Below, in pieces: positions 24,081 through 32,821 of a stretch of 64,000 nt of DNA; the stretch's first letter is position 1, and each line of letters opens with the position of its first letter. The stretch is from NCBI GenBank assembly GCA_963833655.1, contig CAWHYL010000006.1, positions 124,001 to 188,000 on the forward strand, in the 5' to 3' direction. Origin of the DNA: 3-1-20CM-4-69-9 sp963833655. GTDB lineage: Bacteria; Actinomycetota; Thermoleophilia; Gaiellales; Gaiellaceae. Under the pieces are notes generated by a model, which saw only the letters and a list, made by a program, of their open reading frames with translations, did no database searches and was not told the origin of the DNA. The translations under genes and the position numbers were made by a program.

Positions 24081-24760
24081 GCGACGTCGAGCTCGTCGTC
24101 GTCGACGACGAGGACGCGCTTGCGGCGCTCGTCGCCGAGCGCCTTGTCCGCGCGGCGCGCGCCGGCGAGAGCGTCGTCCTCACCGGCGGGACGACGCCGG
24201 AGCTGGCGTATCGCGAGGCCGCGAAGCTGGAGGGGGACTGGAGCAAGGTCGAGCTCTGGTGGGGCGACGAGCGCTGCGTCCCGCCCGACCACGAGGAGTC
24301 GAACTACGGCATGGCGAAGCGCTCGCTGCTCGACCTGATCGAGGGCGAGCCCCACGGCGTGCACCGGATCAAGGGCGAGCTCGCAAAGGAACGTGGAGCC
24401 GCCGAATACGCCGAGGAGATCGCGGGCGCGACGCTCGACCTCCTGCTCCTTGGCATGGGCCCCGACGGCCACGTCGCGTCGCTCTTCCCGAACGCCCCGA
24501 CACTCGATCAAGACGCGCCGGCACTCCCGGCCGAGGCGGGGCTCGAGCCGTTCGTCGACCGCGTCACGCTCAGCCTGCCCAGGCTGCGGAGCGCGCGCGA
24601 GATCCTCTTCCTCATCGCGGGCCAGTCGAAAGCCGACGCGGCTGCCCGAGCCTTCGCGGGCGAGCCGAGCCCCGGCACGCCCGCCAGCCTCGTCCGCGCG
24701 AGCGACGGCAGGACGGTTGCAATCCTGGATCGCGCTGCTGCAGCCAAGCTTCCCGCTTGA
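24077..24760 (+). CDS. pgl: 6-phosphogluconolactonase
   Basis: The 227-residue protein has the DevB/Pgl pattern: VVLTGGTTPELAYREAAKL, ELWWGDERCVPPDHEESNYGM and LLLLGMGPDGHVASLFPNAP. It hydrolyses 6-phosphogluconolactone in the oxidative pentose phosphate pathway. It starts with GTG overlapping the proC stop. No glucose-6-phosphate dehydrogenase gene is nearby. Confidence 0.93.
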   Translation: MSDVELVVVDDEDALAALVAERLVRAARAGESVVLTGGTTPELAYREAAKLEGDWSKVELWWGDERCVPPDHEESNYGMAKRSLLDLIEGEPHGVHRIKGELAKERGAAEYAEEIAGATLDLLLLGMGPDGHVASLFPNAPTLDQDAPALPAEAGLEPFVDRVTLSLPRLRSAREILFLIAGQSKADAAARAFAGEPSPGTPASLVRASDGRTVAILDRAAAAKLPA

Positions 24761-24784
24761 CAGAGCCGTCTCTATATGTAGAAG
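24757..24784 (+). promoter_or_regulatory. Candidate promoter/operator of the HTH regulator gene
   Basis: TTGACA (24757-24762, overlapping the pgl stop) is followed after 16 bases by TAGAAG, a 4-of-6 -10 match. Between them TCTATATGTAGA forms a near-palindrome, as expected for an ArsR-type winged-helix operator. The regulator's GTG lies at 24797. Confidence 0.4.
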
Positions 24785-24796
24785 TCAACCGGGGCT

Positions 24797-25309
24797 GTGC
24801 AGGAGACGCTGATACTCGACAAGCCCGAGCAGCTCAAGGCGCTCGGTCATCCCCTCCGTGTCCGCGTCCTCGAGATGCTCGGCCAGGACGGGGAGTGGCA
24901 GCTCACGAACCGGGAGCTCGCGCAGCGGCTCGCGGTTGATCCCGGCCACCTCCACTTCCACGTCCGCATGCTGTTGAAGGCCGGGCTGATCGAGCTGGCC
25001 ACCACCGAGGGTCGCGGCCGCGAGAAGCCGTACCGCGCGGTCGCGAAGGTGTTCCGCGTCGCACCCGAGCTGCTCGCGGCCGGCGGCGCCAGCGACCTGC
25101 AGGCGGCGATGATCGAGCAGGTGCAGCGGGCGCACACGCTCTACGCCGAGGAAGGCGCCTTTCGAGGCGCGCAGCTCGAGCTCAAGCTGACGATGGAGAA
25201 GGCGCTCGAGATGATGGCCGCGTTCCTCGACGACGCGCGCGCCGCAGAAGACGAGAGCGCGGACAAGATCGTGCTGACTCTCTTCGCGCACCCGCCTGCC
25301 GAGGATTAG
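24797..25309 (+). CDS. ArsR-like winged-helix transcriptional regulator
   Basis: A 170-residue protein with an N-terminal helix-turn-helix: LKALGHPLRVRVLEMLGQDG, LTNRELAQRLAVDPGHLHFHVRMLLKAGLIEL, then a wing with GREKPYRAVAK. The C-terminal helical 80 residues resemble the UbiC-like/dimerisation tail of HTH_20-type regulators. No metal-binding cysteines are visible, so it is unlikely to be a metal sensor. It starts with GTG, downstream of a promoter-like site overlapping the pgl end. Its stop overlaps the stop of the converging gene. Confidence 0.85.
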   Translation: MQETLILDKPEQLKALGHPLRVRVLEMLGQDGEWQLTNRELAQRLAVDPGHLHFHVRMLLKAGLIELATTEGRGREKPYRAVAKVFRVAPELLAAGGASDLQAAMIEQVQRAHTLYAEEGAFRGAQLELKLTMEKALEMMAAFLDDARAAEDESADKIVLTLFAHPPAED

Positions 25310-25974
25310 GGATCCGGTACCGGAAGGAGCGGCGAGGTGAGCTCCGCCGCCATCCCGCGCCGCGCGGCGAGGCCCTGCAGCACCAGGACGGTATCCGCAA
25401 CCGGCAGGTCCTCCAGGTACGCGTCGCGGGACTCGAACGACTCGAGCACCGACTCGACCGCCTCCACGTAGCCGAGGACGTCCTGCGCTGCGAGCGTCGC
25501 CAGCGCGTCCCCGACGTCGGACGGAAAGCCGTCGTGCGTGCGCAGACCGTCCGCGAGCACTCGCGCGTCGTCGTCGCGGCCGAGCACGAGGAGTGCCAGG
25601 CACCCTGCGTAGCGGCCGATCGGCGAGTCCGACCCGGCGGCGCCGACGCCGAGCGTCCACTCGGCGTCCCGGGCGGCGCCGTCCCAGTCCTCGGCCAGGA
25701 TCCGCGCCTTGAGCATCGCGATCGGCCTCCCCCAGCTTCCGGGCGGCGCGTCGTCCCAGCTCTCGCGGTAGCGCTCGACCGCCTGCGCGAACCACTCGCG
25801 CGCTTCGGCCGTATTACCCGCCATGAGCTCAGCCAGCCCGGCGGCCGCCGCCGCGTTGCCGATCCGCGTCAGCTGCCGCTGGCGTGCATCGTGATCCTCC
25901 GGAACCGGCAGTCGTGACTCGCCGTCTCGATACCGTGCCTGTTCGCGCCGTGCATGCCCCGCCCAATCGACCAC
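25306..25974 (-). CDS. Hypothetical helical (TPR-like) protein
   Basis: A 222-residue, soluble, Ala/Asp/Arg-rich protein. Paired helices such as GLAELMAGNTAEAREWFAQA and YAGCLALLVLGRDDDARVLA have the spacing of TPR-like repeats. I do not recognise a characterised family. The GTG start at 25974 is only 11 bases from the start of the divergent methyltransferase gene, so promoter elements must lie within the neighbouring coding regions. Confidence 0.6.
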   Translation of the reverse strand: MVDWAGHARREQARYRDGESRLPVPEDHDARQRQLTRIGNAAAAAGLAELMAGNTAEAREWFAQAVERYRESWDDAPPGSWGRPIAMLKARILAEDWDGAARDAEWTLGVGAAGSDSPIGRYAGCLALLVLGRDDDARVLADGLRTHDGFPSDVGDALATLAAQDVLGYVEAVESVLESFESRDAYLEDLPVADTVLVLQGLAARRGMAAELTSPLLPVPDP

Positions 25975-25985
25975 GGCCGGAGCTT

Positions 25986-26552
25986 ATGGAAACGACCTTC
26001 TGCGACCTCCACCTCGAGACCGCGCCCGGGCGCGTGTTCACGCCGCGCCGGACGACCGAGAAGCTCGTCCAGACCGCGCTCGAGCGGATCGACGGCGTCC
26101 CGATGCGGATCGCCGACGTGGGCACCGGCAGCGGCGCGATCGCAGTCGCCCTCGCGACGCAGCGGCCGCACGTCGAGGTCTGGGCCACGGACACGAATGC
26201 CGACGCGGTCGAGCTCGCGCGCGCGAACGCGGAGCGGCTCGGCGTCGCCGACCGTGTGCACGTCCTGCAAGGCGACCTGCTCGATCCGCTGCCGGCACCG
26301 GTCGACCTGATCGTCGCCAACCTCCCGTACCTGCCCAAGTCGGAGCACGACACGCGCTACGACGACGAGCCGGACGACGCGGTCTACGCGCCCGGCGACG
26401 GGCTCGACCCGTACCGGCGCCTGCTCGATGCCTGCCGCGACGGGAAGCTCAAGACCGGCGGGACGGTCGTCCTGCAGTACCAGGGCGAGCCGTACGAGGC
26501 GGATTGCTGGCAGCTCGAAGACCTGCGCGCTCAGCTCGAGACGTCGAAATAG
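25986..26552 (+). CDS. HemK/PrmC-like SAM-dependent methyltransferase
   Basis: The 188-residue protein has a Rossmann methyltransferase core: ADVGTGSGAIAVALATQRP (motif I) and DLIVANLPYLP, where NLPY replaces the NPPY of N5-glutamine methyltransferases such as PrmC. The N-terminal PrmC substrate-binding domain is absent, so it is a stand-alone catalytic domain and its substrate is uncertain. The ATG at 25986 is chosen; the longer frame overlaps the divergent gene. Confidence 0.8.
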   Translation: METTFCDLHLETAPGRVFTPRRTTEKLVQTALERIDGVPMRIADVGTGSGAIAVALATQRPHVEVWATDTNADAVELARANAERLGVADRVHVLQGDLLDPLPAPVDLIVANLPYLPKSEHDTRYDDEPDDAVYAPGDGLDPYRRLLDACRDGKLKTGGTVVLQYQGEPYEADCWQLEDLRAQLETSK

Positions 26553-26562
26553 CATTGCCGTA

Positions 26563-27750
26563 GTGGAACGGCGCGAGGTCGTGTTCGTCGACGGCGTCCG
26601 CACGGCCTTCGGCCGCGCGGGGCCGCAAGGCATCTTCTGGAAGACGCGCGCCGACGACATGGCGGTCAAGGTCGTGCGCGAGCTCATCCGCCGGAACCCG
26701 CAGATCCCCCTCGAGCGAATCGGCGACGTCATCTTCGCGGCCACCGCGCAGGTCGGCGACCAAGGTCTGACGCTCGGCCGCGACGTCGCGCTGCTCGCCG
26801 GGATTCCGCAGTCGGTCCCGGGCTTCGCCGTCGACCGGATGTGCGCCGGCGCGCTCACCGCCGTGACGGCCGGCGCCGGCGAGATCGCGTACGGCGCCTG
26901 CGACGTCGTGCTCGCCGGAGGCGTGGAGCACATGGGGCACCACCCGATGGCGGAGGAGGTCGACTTCAACCCGCGCTTCGTCGCCGAGCGGCTCGTGGAC
27001 ACGTCGGCGGTGACGATGGGCGCGACCGCCGAGAATCTCTACGACACGTTCCCGCACCTCACGAAGGCGGACGCGGACGCCTATGCCGTGCGCTCGCAGC
27101 AGCGCGCCGCCGCCGCATGGCAGAACGGCATCATGCGCGAAACCGTCGTGCCGATGAGCGTCTTCACCGACGACGGGTGGAAGCCGGCCGACCGCGACGA
27201 GTTCCTGCGGGCCGACACGACGCTCGAAGGGCTCGCGAACCTGCGCACGCCGTTCCGTGCCGGCGGCCGCGTCACCGCCGGCAACTCCGCCGGCCTCACC
27301 GACGGCGCGACGGCCGCGTTCCTCGCCGCGGAGGAGACGGCGCGGGAGCTCGGCCTCGCGCCGAAGATGCGGCTCGTCGCGTTCGCGTTCGCCGGCGTCG
27401 AGCCCGAGCTGATGGGCATCGGCCCGATCCCGGCGACGAAGCGCGTCCTCGAGCAGACCGGGCTCACGATCGACGAGATCGGTCTCTTCGAGCTGAACGA
27501 GCCGTTTGCCGTGCAGGTGCTCACGTGGTGCGACGGGATGGGCGTCGATCCCGAGGACGAGCGCCTCAACCCGTACGGCGGCGCGATCGCCTGCGGCCAC
27601 CCGCTCGCGGCGACCGGCGTGCGCCTGATGGCACAGCTCGCGTACGGCTTCAAGGAGCGGCCGAACGTGCGCTACGGGCTGACCGCGCTCTGCGTCGGGA
27701 TGGGCATGGGCGCCGCGCTCCTGTGGGAAAACCTTGGCGCAGCTGACTGA
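26563..27750 (+). CDS. Acetyl-CoA acyltransferase (thiolase)
   Basis: A 395-residue thiolase. Nucleophile C94 lies in VDRMCAGALTAV, H346 in AIACGHPLAATG and the second cysteine C377 in ALCVGMGMGAALL. It would cleave 3-ketoacyl-CoA in beta-oxidation. The GTG at 26563 fits the family N terminus (EVVFVDGVRTAFGR). It overlaps the following FadB-like gene by 17 bases, forming a beta-oxidation pair. Confidence 0.92.
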   Translation: MERREVVFVDGVRTAFGRAGPQGIFWKTRADDMAVKVVRELIRRNPQIPLERIGDVIFAATAQVGDQGLTLGRDVALLAGIPQSVPGFAVDRMCAGALTAVTAGAGEIAYGACDVVLAGGVEHMGHHPMAEEVDFNPRFVAERLVDTSAVTMGATAENLYDTFPHLTKADADAYAVRSQQRAAAAWQNGIMRETVVPMSVFTDDGWKPADRDEFLRADTTLEGLANLRTPFRAGGRVTAGNSAGLTDGATAAFLAAEETARELGLAPKMRLVAFAFAGVEPELMGIGPIPATKRVLEQTGLTIDEIGLFELNEPFAVQVLTWCDGMGVDPEDERLNPYGGAIACGHPLAATGVRLMAQLAYGFKERPNVRYGLTALCVGMGMGAALLWENLGAAD

Positions 27751-29644
27751 GTTCAAGGTCGCGCGCGCGGGCGACGTCGCCCTCGTGACGATCGACAACG
27801 GCGGAGACTGGACGAAGCCGACGTTCTTCGGCGAGGCTGCGCTCCGCTCGCTCGAGCGCGCGCTGGACGAGCTCGAGCGCGGCGACTACAGCGCGGCGGT
27901 CATCACCGGCAAGCCCTTCTTCTTCGCTGCGGGTGCGGACATCACCGAGTTTCCGAACATCACGCGGGAGCGCGCCGTCGAAGGCGCACGCGCCGGCCAC
28001 GAGCTGTTCGGACGGCTGCGCGCGCTGCCCATCCCGACGGTCGCTGCGATCAACGGCGCGTGCCTCGGCGGCGGCGTCGAGCTCGCGCTGCACTGCACCG
28101 CGCGGACGATCTCCTCTGCCGTGCGGCACTTCGCCTTCCCCGAGGTGTTCCTCGGCCTCTTCCCGGCCTGGGGCGGCACGCAGCTGTTGCCGAAGCTCGC
28201 CGGGCCGGAGGCGGCGATCAAGGTGATCGTCGCGAATCCGCTGCGCCAGAACCGGATGCTGAAGGCAGCCGACGTGGCCGAGCTCGGCATCGCCGACCGC
28301 CTGCTCGAGCCGGTCGAGTTCGTCGACGACTCGCTGGTGTTCGCGCGCGAGCTCGTGGAGCGTCCGCTGGAGCGTGCCGAACCGGACTGGTCGGATGTGG
28401 AGACCCTCATGCGCCGCGCGCGCACGGCTGTCGACGATGCCGTGCACGGCGCGGCTCCGGCGCCGTACGTGGCGCTCGAGCTGATCGAGGGAGCGCAGCG
28501 GTGGACGCTCGCCGAGGGCTACGCACGCGAGGAGGAGGCTGTCGGCGACCTGCTGCCCGGCCCGCCGGCGCAGGCGTCGATCTACGCGTTCGGGCTCGTC
28601 GAGCAGCGGGCGAAGAAGCATCCCCAGCGCCCGACCACGGAGCCGCGAAAGGTGCAGATGGTGGGAATCGTCGGCGCGGGACTGATGGCCCGTCAGATCG
28701 CCGCGCTGTTCGTGAAGCGCCTCGAGGTGCCGATCGTGATCCGCGACGTGAAGCAGGAGCTGGTGGACGAGGCGCTCGCCGAGCTCGGCCCGTCCGTCAG
28801 CGGCGGCACCGGCTACGACGGGTTCGACGGCTGCGACCTCGTGCTCGAGGCGGTCTTCGAGGAGCTCGGCGTCAAACAGCAGGTGTTCGGCGAGCTCGAG
28901 GCGGTCGTCGCGGACGACTGCATCCTCGCGACGAACACATCGGCGTTGTCGATCACTGACATGGCCGCCCACCTGCGCCGCCCGGACCGCGTCGTCGGCA
29001 TGCACTTCTTCAACCCGGTCGGCGTCATGCCCCTGCTCGAAGTCGTGCGCGCCGCGCACACGTCGGACGTGGCGCTCGCGACCGCCTGGGCGGTCGGCGA
29101 GAAGCTGCGGAAGCGTCCGATCCTCGTCGAGGACGCGCCGGGGTTCGTCGTCAACCGCGTGCTGACCCGCATGACCCGCGTGATCATGGACGCGGTCGAG
29201 CACGGGACACCCGTGGAGGAGGCCGACGAGGCCGTCATGTCGCTCGGGATGCCGATGGCACCCTCCGTCCTGCTCCAGATGGTCGGCCCGCGCGTCGCGA
29301 ACCACGTGCTCGAACGGATGCACGAAGCGTTCCCGGATCGGTTCCCGCTCTCGCCGGCGCTCGCGGCGCTCGCCGACGGCGAGGAGCCGGTCGTGCTGGA
29401 CGACGCCCCGCGCACGCGGGAGCAGATCGTGGAGGAGGTGCTCGAGGCGGTCGCGGACGAGGTTCACCGGCTGCTCGAGGAGGGCGTCGTGGCCGAGGCG
29501 GCCGACGTCGACACCGGGCTCCTGCTCGGCGCCGGGTGGCCGTTCTTCCTCGGCGGCATCACGAAGCACCTCGACCAGATCGGCATGTCGGAACGCCTCT
29601 TCGGGCACTCCTTCGCGGAGATGAGGGAAGCTGCGCCTGCCTGA
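27734..29644 (+). CDS. 3-hydroxyacyl-CoA dehydrogenase / enoyl-CoA hydratase (FadB/FadJ-like)
   Basis: A 636-residue bifunctional beta-oxidation protein. The N-terminal crotonase domain has FFAAGADITEFPNI and INGACLGGGVELALHCTART; the NAD-binding domain begins at VGIVGAGLMARQIAALF; and the dehydrogenase domain has GMHFFNPVGVMPLLEVVR and DAPGFVVNRVLTRM. It is shorter than usual (about 710), mainly because some 35 residues between the NAD beta-strand and LVLEAVFEE are missing. TTG start overlapping fadA's end; partner of the thiolase in the FadBA complex. Confidence 0.92.
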   Translation: MAQLTEFKVARAGDVALVTIDNGGDWTKPTFFGEAALRSLERALDELERGDYSAAVITGKPFFFAAGADITEFPNITRERAVEGARAGHELFGRLRALPIPTVAAINGACLGGGVELALHCTARTISSAVRHFAFPEVFLGLFPAWGGTQLLPKLAGPEAAIKVIVANPLRQNRMLKAADVAELGIADRLLEPVEFVDDSLVFARELVERPLERAEPDWSDVETLMRRARTAVDDAVHGAAPAPYVALELIEGAQRWTLAEGYAREEEAVGDLLPGPPAQASIYAFGLVEQRAKKHPQRPTTEPRKVQMVGIVGAGLMARQIAALFVKRLEVPIVIRDVKQELVDEALAELGPSVSGGTGYDGFDGCDLVLEAVFEELGVKQQVFGELEAVVADDCILATNTSALSITDMAAHLRRPDRVVGMHFFNPVGVMPLLEVVRAAHTSDVALATAWAVGEKLRKRPILVEDAPGFVVNRVLTRMTRVIMDAVEHGTPVEEADEAVMSLGMPMAPSVLLQMVGPRVANHVLERMHEAFPDRFPLSPALAALADGEEPVVLDDAPRTREQIVEEVLEAVADEVHRLLEEGVVAEAADVDTGLLLGAGWPFFLGGITKHLDQIGMSERLFGHSFAEMREAAPA

Positions 29645-30231
29645 TGGCTCACGACGACTGGCGCATACGGATCGAGCTTCCCGACGAAGAGGGCGCGAGC
29701 GGTTTCCTCGAGCGGCTCGGGCTCGCCAAGGGCGACGCCGAGGAGCTTGCGGAAGAGCTGCGCTCGCAGCGGCTCGCGGTCTCGCGCGACGGCGAGACCG
29801 TCTTCGTCTACGCCTCCAGCGGCATGCAGGCGGAGCAGGCGAGCCGCGTCGTCGAGCGAGAGCTGCAGGACGAGGGGATGACGCCCACCCGCTTCGTCAC
29901 CGAGCGTTGGCTGCACGACGAGGAGCGGTGGGACGACGAGCCGGAGCAGGTCGACGTCGAGGAGGACCTGCTCGAGCGGGGCTACGCGCCGTGGGAGGTG
30001 CGGGTCGAGCTCGAGAGTCGGACCGAGGCCGACGAGCTCGCCGACCAGCTGCGCGCGGAGGGCTTCGACGTCTCGCGGACGTTCAAGTACGTCGTCGCCG
30101 GCACGGCCGACCGCGAGCAGGCGGTCGAGCTGGCCAGGCGCGTCCACGGCGAGGTGGAGCCGGGCGGGGAGCTCGTCTACGAGGTCCAGCCTTCCAACCC
30201 CTTTGCGGTCTTCGGGGGGCTCGGGGGCTAG
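29644..30231 (+). CDS. Hypothetical protein with internally duplicated alpha/beta domain
   Basis: The 195-residue, very acidic protein contains two similar halves: WRIRIELPDEEGASGFLERL ... LAVSRDGETVFVYASS and WEVRVELESRTEADELADQL ... FDVSRTFKYVVAGTA. Each half has a beta-alpha-beta-beta-alpha pattern like a ferredoxin-like fold. The function is unknown. Its ATG overlaps the FadB stop (TGATG), so it is coupled to the beta-oxidation operon and precedes the helicase gene. Confidence 0.75.
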   Translation: MAHDDWRIRIELPDEEGASGFLERLGLAKGDAEELAEELRSQRLAVSRDGETVFVYASSGMQAEQASRVVERELQDEGMTPTRFVTERWLHDEERWDDEPEQVDVEEDLLERGYAPWEVRVELESRTEADELADQLRAEGFDVSRTFKYVVAGTADREQAVELARRVHGEVEPGGELVYEVQPSNPFAVFGGLGG

Positions 30232-30278
30232 ACCTGGGTCACCCCGGCGGGGGAACCGCCCGCCGCCGAGCCGACCGA

Positions 30279-30360
30279 TATACTCAGAGCCACGATCGCC
30301 GCCATGGGGATTTGCGGGGTCGCCCTTTTGTGACAGGTGCAGCGCCCGCTTAAGCGCTGC
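30279..30360 (+). promoter_or_regulatory. Leader of the helicase gene: -10-like element, 9-codon uORF and hairpin
   Basis: TATACT at 30279-30284 is a good -10 hexamer without a clear -35. Downstream an ATG (30304) opens a nine-codon frame MGICGVALL ending at 30333. GCAGCGC (30339-30345) pairs with GCGCTGC (30354-30360) around an 8-base loop, just before the helicase ATG at 30365, which has no Shine-Dalgarno sequence. This could control helicase translation; the evidence is only structural. Confidence 0.35.
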
Positions 30361-30364
30361 GTTC

Positions 30365-32806
30365 ATGCAGGAGATCAAAGAGCAGCCGACCACAGTGTCG
30401 GAGGCAACGGACGGCCTCGAAGCCGCCGCCCTCCGAGCCGAAGCCTGGGCAGGCGAGCCCTTCTTCCGGGAGGGCGAGGACCCGGCCGTTTCGCTTGCCC
30501 CCGGGACGTCCCGCCGGCGCGCGCTCGACGACGCGCTCGCGGAGATCGAGGGAGGCAGGCGCGAGCCGTCGTCCGCGTGGAAGGTCCAGTACGGGCTGAT
30601 GCTCGGGCTCGAGCGGGTGCTCGCCGAGCCGAAGCCGCACCTGGCATCCGGCACCGAGCTGCGTCGCCACCAGGTCGACGCGCTCGCCGGGATGCTGACG
30701 GAGCTCATCGCCTCGCACGAGGAGCATGCGAACGGCAACGGCCCGGTCGTCGAGTCGGTCGAGGAGGAGCAGGAGCCGGAGGAGGATTCGGCCGAGGACG
30801 TGCTCGAAGAGGAAGACGACGACGAGCCGGCCTTCAGCGGCCCCGATCCCGGCGCAATCCGGCGCTATCGCTTCCGCCACCCGACGGCGTCCGGCAAGAC
30901 GATCGCCGCCGCCGGCTTCGTCGAGGCGGCGCGCACGCTCGGCGTCCTGATCCTCACGCACCGCCGCCTGCTCGTCTCGCAGTTCCAGCGCGACCTGACC
31001 GACGAGGGCTACGCCGACCGCTTCTCGCCGCCGATCGAAGGCGGCAAGGAGCCGCTGCGCAGCAGCAATCCGCTCACGATCCAGACCTACGCGTGGTTCG
31101 CCCGCCATCAGGCGTCGCTGTCCCGCGAGGCGTACCAGCTCGTCATCTGCGACGAGGCGCACACCGCGCTCGGCGAGAAGACGTCGAGCGCGATCCGCGC
31201 GTTCCCCGAGCCCATCTACATCGGGATGACCGCTACGGAGCAGCTGATCGCGAAGCAGGTGTCCGACGTCTTTCCCGCGTCCGTCGACGACCTGCCGCTT
31301 CAGGATGCTGCGCGTCGCGGCCTGATCGCGCCGCTGCGCGACCTGCGCGTGCCGCCCGTCGCCGCGATCAACCAGGTGCCGATCGTCGGGGGCGACTTCG
31401 ACCAGGAGGTCCTCGCGAAGACGCTCGACCACCAGGCCCTGAACCAGGCGGCTGCAAGCCTCTACCGCGACCGGTTCGACAACACGCCCGGAATCGTCTA
31501 CGCCGCCGGCGTCGAGCACGCCTACAACCTCGCGCAGGAGTTTCGCGCGGCAGGGCTCGCGGCCGAAGCCGTGTCCGGGCGCACGCCCCCGGTCAAGCTC
31601 GCCGAGACGCTGGCTGCCTACGAGCGCGGCGAGATCAACGTCCTGATCAACGCGATGCTGCTCGCGGAGGGCTGGAACTCGCCGCGTGCGACCGTTTGCA
31701 TGCACCTGGCGCCGACCGCCTCGAGGCGCGTGTACCAGCAGCGGATCGGACGCATCATGCGCATGCATCCGCGCAAGGAGGCCGGCATCGTCGTCGACTT
31801 CGTCCCGAAGGCGGCGACACACAACGAGCGGGTGATCTCGCTCCACTCGCTGCTCGACGCCGACTTCTACCGCGAAGGCGCGCGCGTCACGCCGGCGCCG
31901 CGACGCCGCGTGCAACGCCGCGCGCGGCGCAAGCTGACGCCGGCACCGTGGCTCGTGCCGGTCACCCCGGACGTGCGCCGGCGGCTCGCCGTGATCACGC
32001 GGGAGTGGCAGCGCGTCGACCCGAAGTATCTGGACGAGGAGGAGCAGCGCTACTGGGCGACGATCGCCGGCCGGCAGATTCGCTTCGACGAGCGCGCTGC
32101 GTTCGTCGAGAAGCTGACCGCGCGCGGCGCGTCGAAGGGAACGCTCGAGCAGTTTCTCGCGACGTGCGCAGCCGAGAACCCGAACCGCCGGCTGCGCATC
32201 ATGGCGCTCTCCGACCGCGTCTCGATGACGGTCGAGCGCGCGGACTTCGACGACCTCGTGACGCTCGTGACGCAAGCGCCGACGTGGGAGAAGGATCGCA
32301 TGGGCGGCGTGCGCATCCTCCTGCGCGCCATCTCGGAGGGAAAGGCCGATGCGCCCGAACAGATCCTGGCGCGGTGGACGTGGCGGCTTGCACGTGCGTC
32401 GCGCAAGCTCCAGGACCGGCGTGCGAGCGCTGAGTTCCCCGAGGCGAAGCGCCTGCTCGGCGCGCTGGCGAACTCGCGCGGCCACCGGCACGAGGAGAAC
32501 GCCGCGAAGCTCGTCAATGCCGCGCTCGACCTGCCGCTGCCGGTGGGCGCGGCGCTGCTCGCCTCGGCCGAGGGCTACACACCGCGCGCGACGCAACTGA
32601 TCGAGGCGGCGCGCGAGCGGCTCGCGACGTTGCAGGAGGTCGCGGGCGCGCTGGCCGAGAACCTCCCGCAGCCGAAGCTGACCTCCGGCCGGTCGCGCCG
32701 ACGCAAGCGGCGGAAGCGGCGGAAGAAGACCGGTGAGAACGCCGCCCCCGAGGCAACGGCCACGCCGGAGGCCGAGCAAAAACCGGTTGAAACGCCTGCG
32801 GCGTAA
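30365..32806 (+). CDS. Superfamily 2 DEAD/DEAH-box helicase
   Basis: An 813-residue helicase. Walker A is HPTASGKT (about residues 172-179), the DEAH box CDEAHTALG (about 262), motif III GMTATE and motif VI QQRIGRIMR. A stretch of about 25 mostly acidic residues (VEEEQEPEEDSAEDVLEEED, about 132-156) interrupts the region just before Walker A, and the C terminus is a Lys/Arg tail (RSRRRKRRKRRKK) followed by Pro/Ala/Glu. RNA- or DNA-remodelling activity is expected; the specific process is unknown. The ATG at 30365 is chosen; the frame is open upstream and contains a CxxC, but no start codon supports it there. Confidence 0.85.
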   Translation: MQEIKEQPTTVSEATDGLEAAALRAEAWAGEPFFREGEDPAVSLAPGTSRRRALDDALAEIEGGRREPSSAWKVQYGLMLGLERVLAEPKPHLASGTELRRHQVDALAGMLTELIASHEEHANGNGPVVESVEEEQEPEEDSAEDVLEEEDDDEPAFSGPDPGAIRRYRFRHPTASGKTIAAAGFVEAARTLGVLILTHRRLLVSQFQRDLTDEGYADRFSPPIEGGKEPLRSSNPLTIQTYAWFARHQASLSREAYQLVICDEAHTALGEKTSSAIRAFPEPIYIGMTATEQLIAKQVSDVFPASVDDLPLQDAARRGLIAPLRDLRVPPVAAINQVPIVGGDFDQEVLAKTLDHQALNQAAASLYRDRFDNTPGIVYAAGVEHAYNLAQEFRAAGLAAEAVSGRTPPVKLAETLAAYERGEINVLINAMLLAEGWNSPRATVCMHLAPTASRRVYQQRIGRIMRMHPRKEAGIVVDFVPKAATHNERVISLHSLLDADFYREGARVTPAPRRRVQRRARRKLTPAPWLVPVTPDVRRRLAVITREWQRVDPKYLDEEEQRYWATIAGRQIRFDERAAFVEKLTARGASKGTLEQFLATCAAENPNRRLRIMALSDRVSMTVERADFDDLVTLVTQAPTWEKDRMGGVRILLRAISEGKADAPEQILARWTWRLARASRKLQDRRASAEFPEAKRLLGALANSRGHRHEENAAKLVNAALDLPLPVGAALLASAEGYTPRATQLIEAARERLATLQEVAGALAENLPQPKLTSGRSRRRKRRKRRKKTGENAAPEATATPEAEQKPVETPAA

Positions 32807-32821
32807 CCTGGACTACAGAGA

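Noticed and set aside
24773..24783. TATATG/TATGTA as a second -10 for the HTH gene
   Set aside because: Spacing to TTGACA is only 10 to 12 bases, too short for a normal promoter.
27650..29608. Long minus-strand open frame opposite fadB (and similarly 30350-32779 opposite the helicase)
   Set aside because: Shadow frames of well-supported genes with biased composition and no recognisable motif.
30203..30364. N-terminal extension of the helicase containing FCDRC
   Set aside because: A zinc-knuckle-like CxxC is visible but there is no start codon close to it, the frame lies in a promoter/leader-like interval, and the ATG at 30365 begins a plausible protein.
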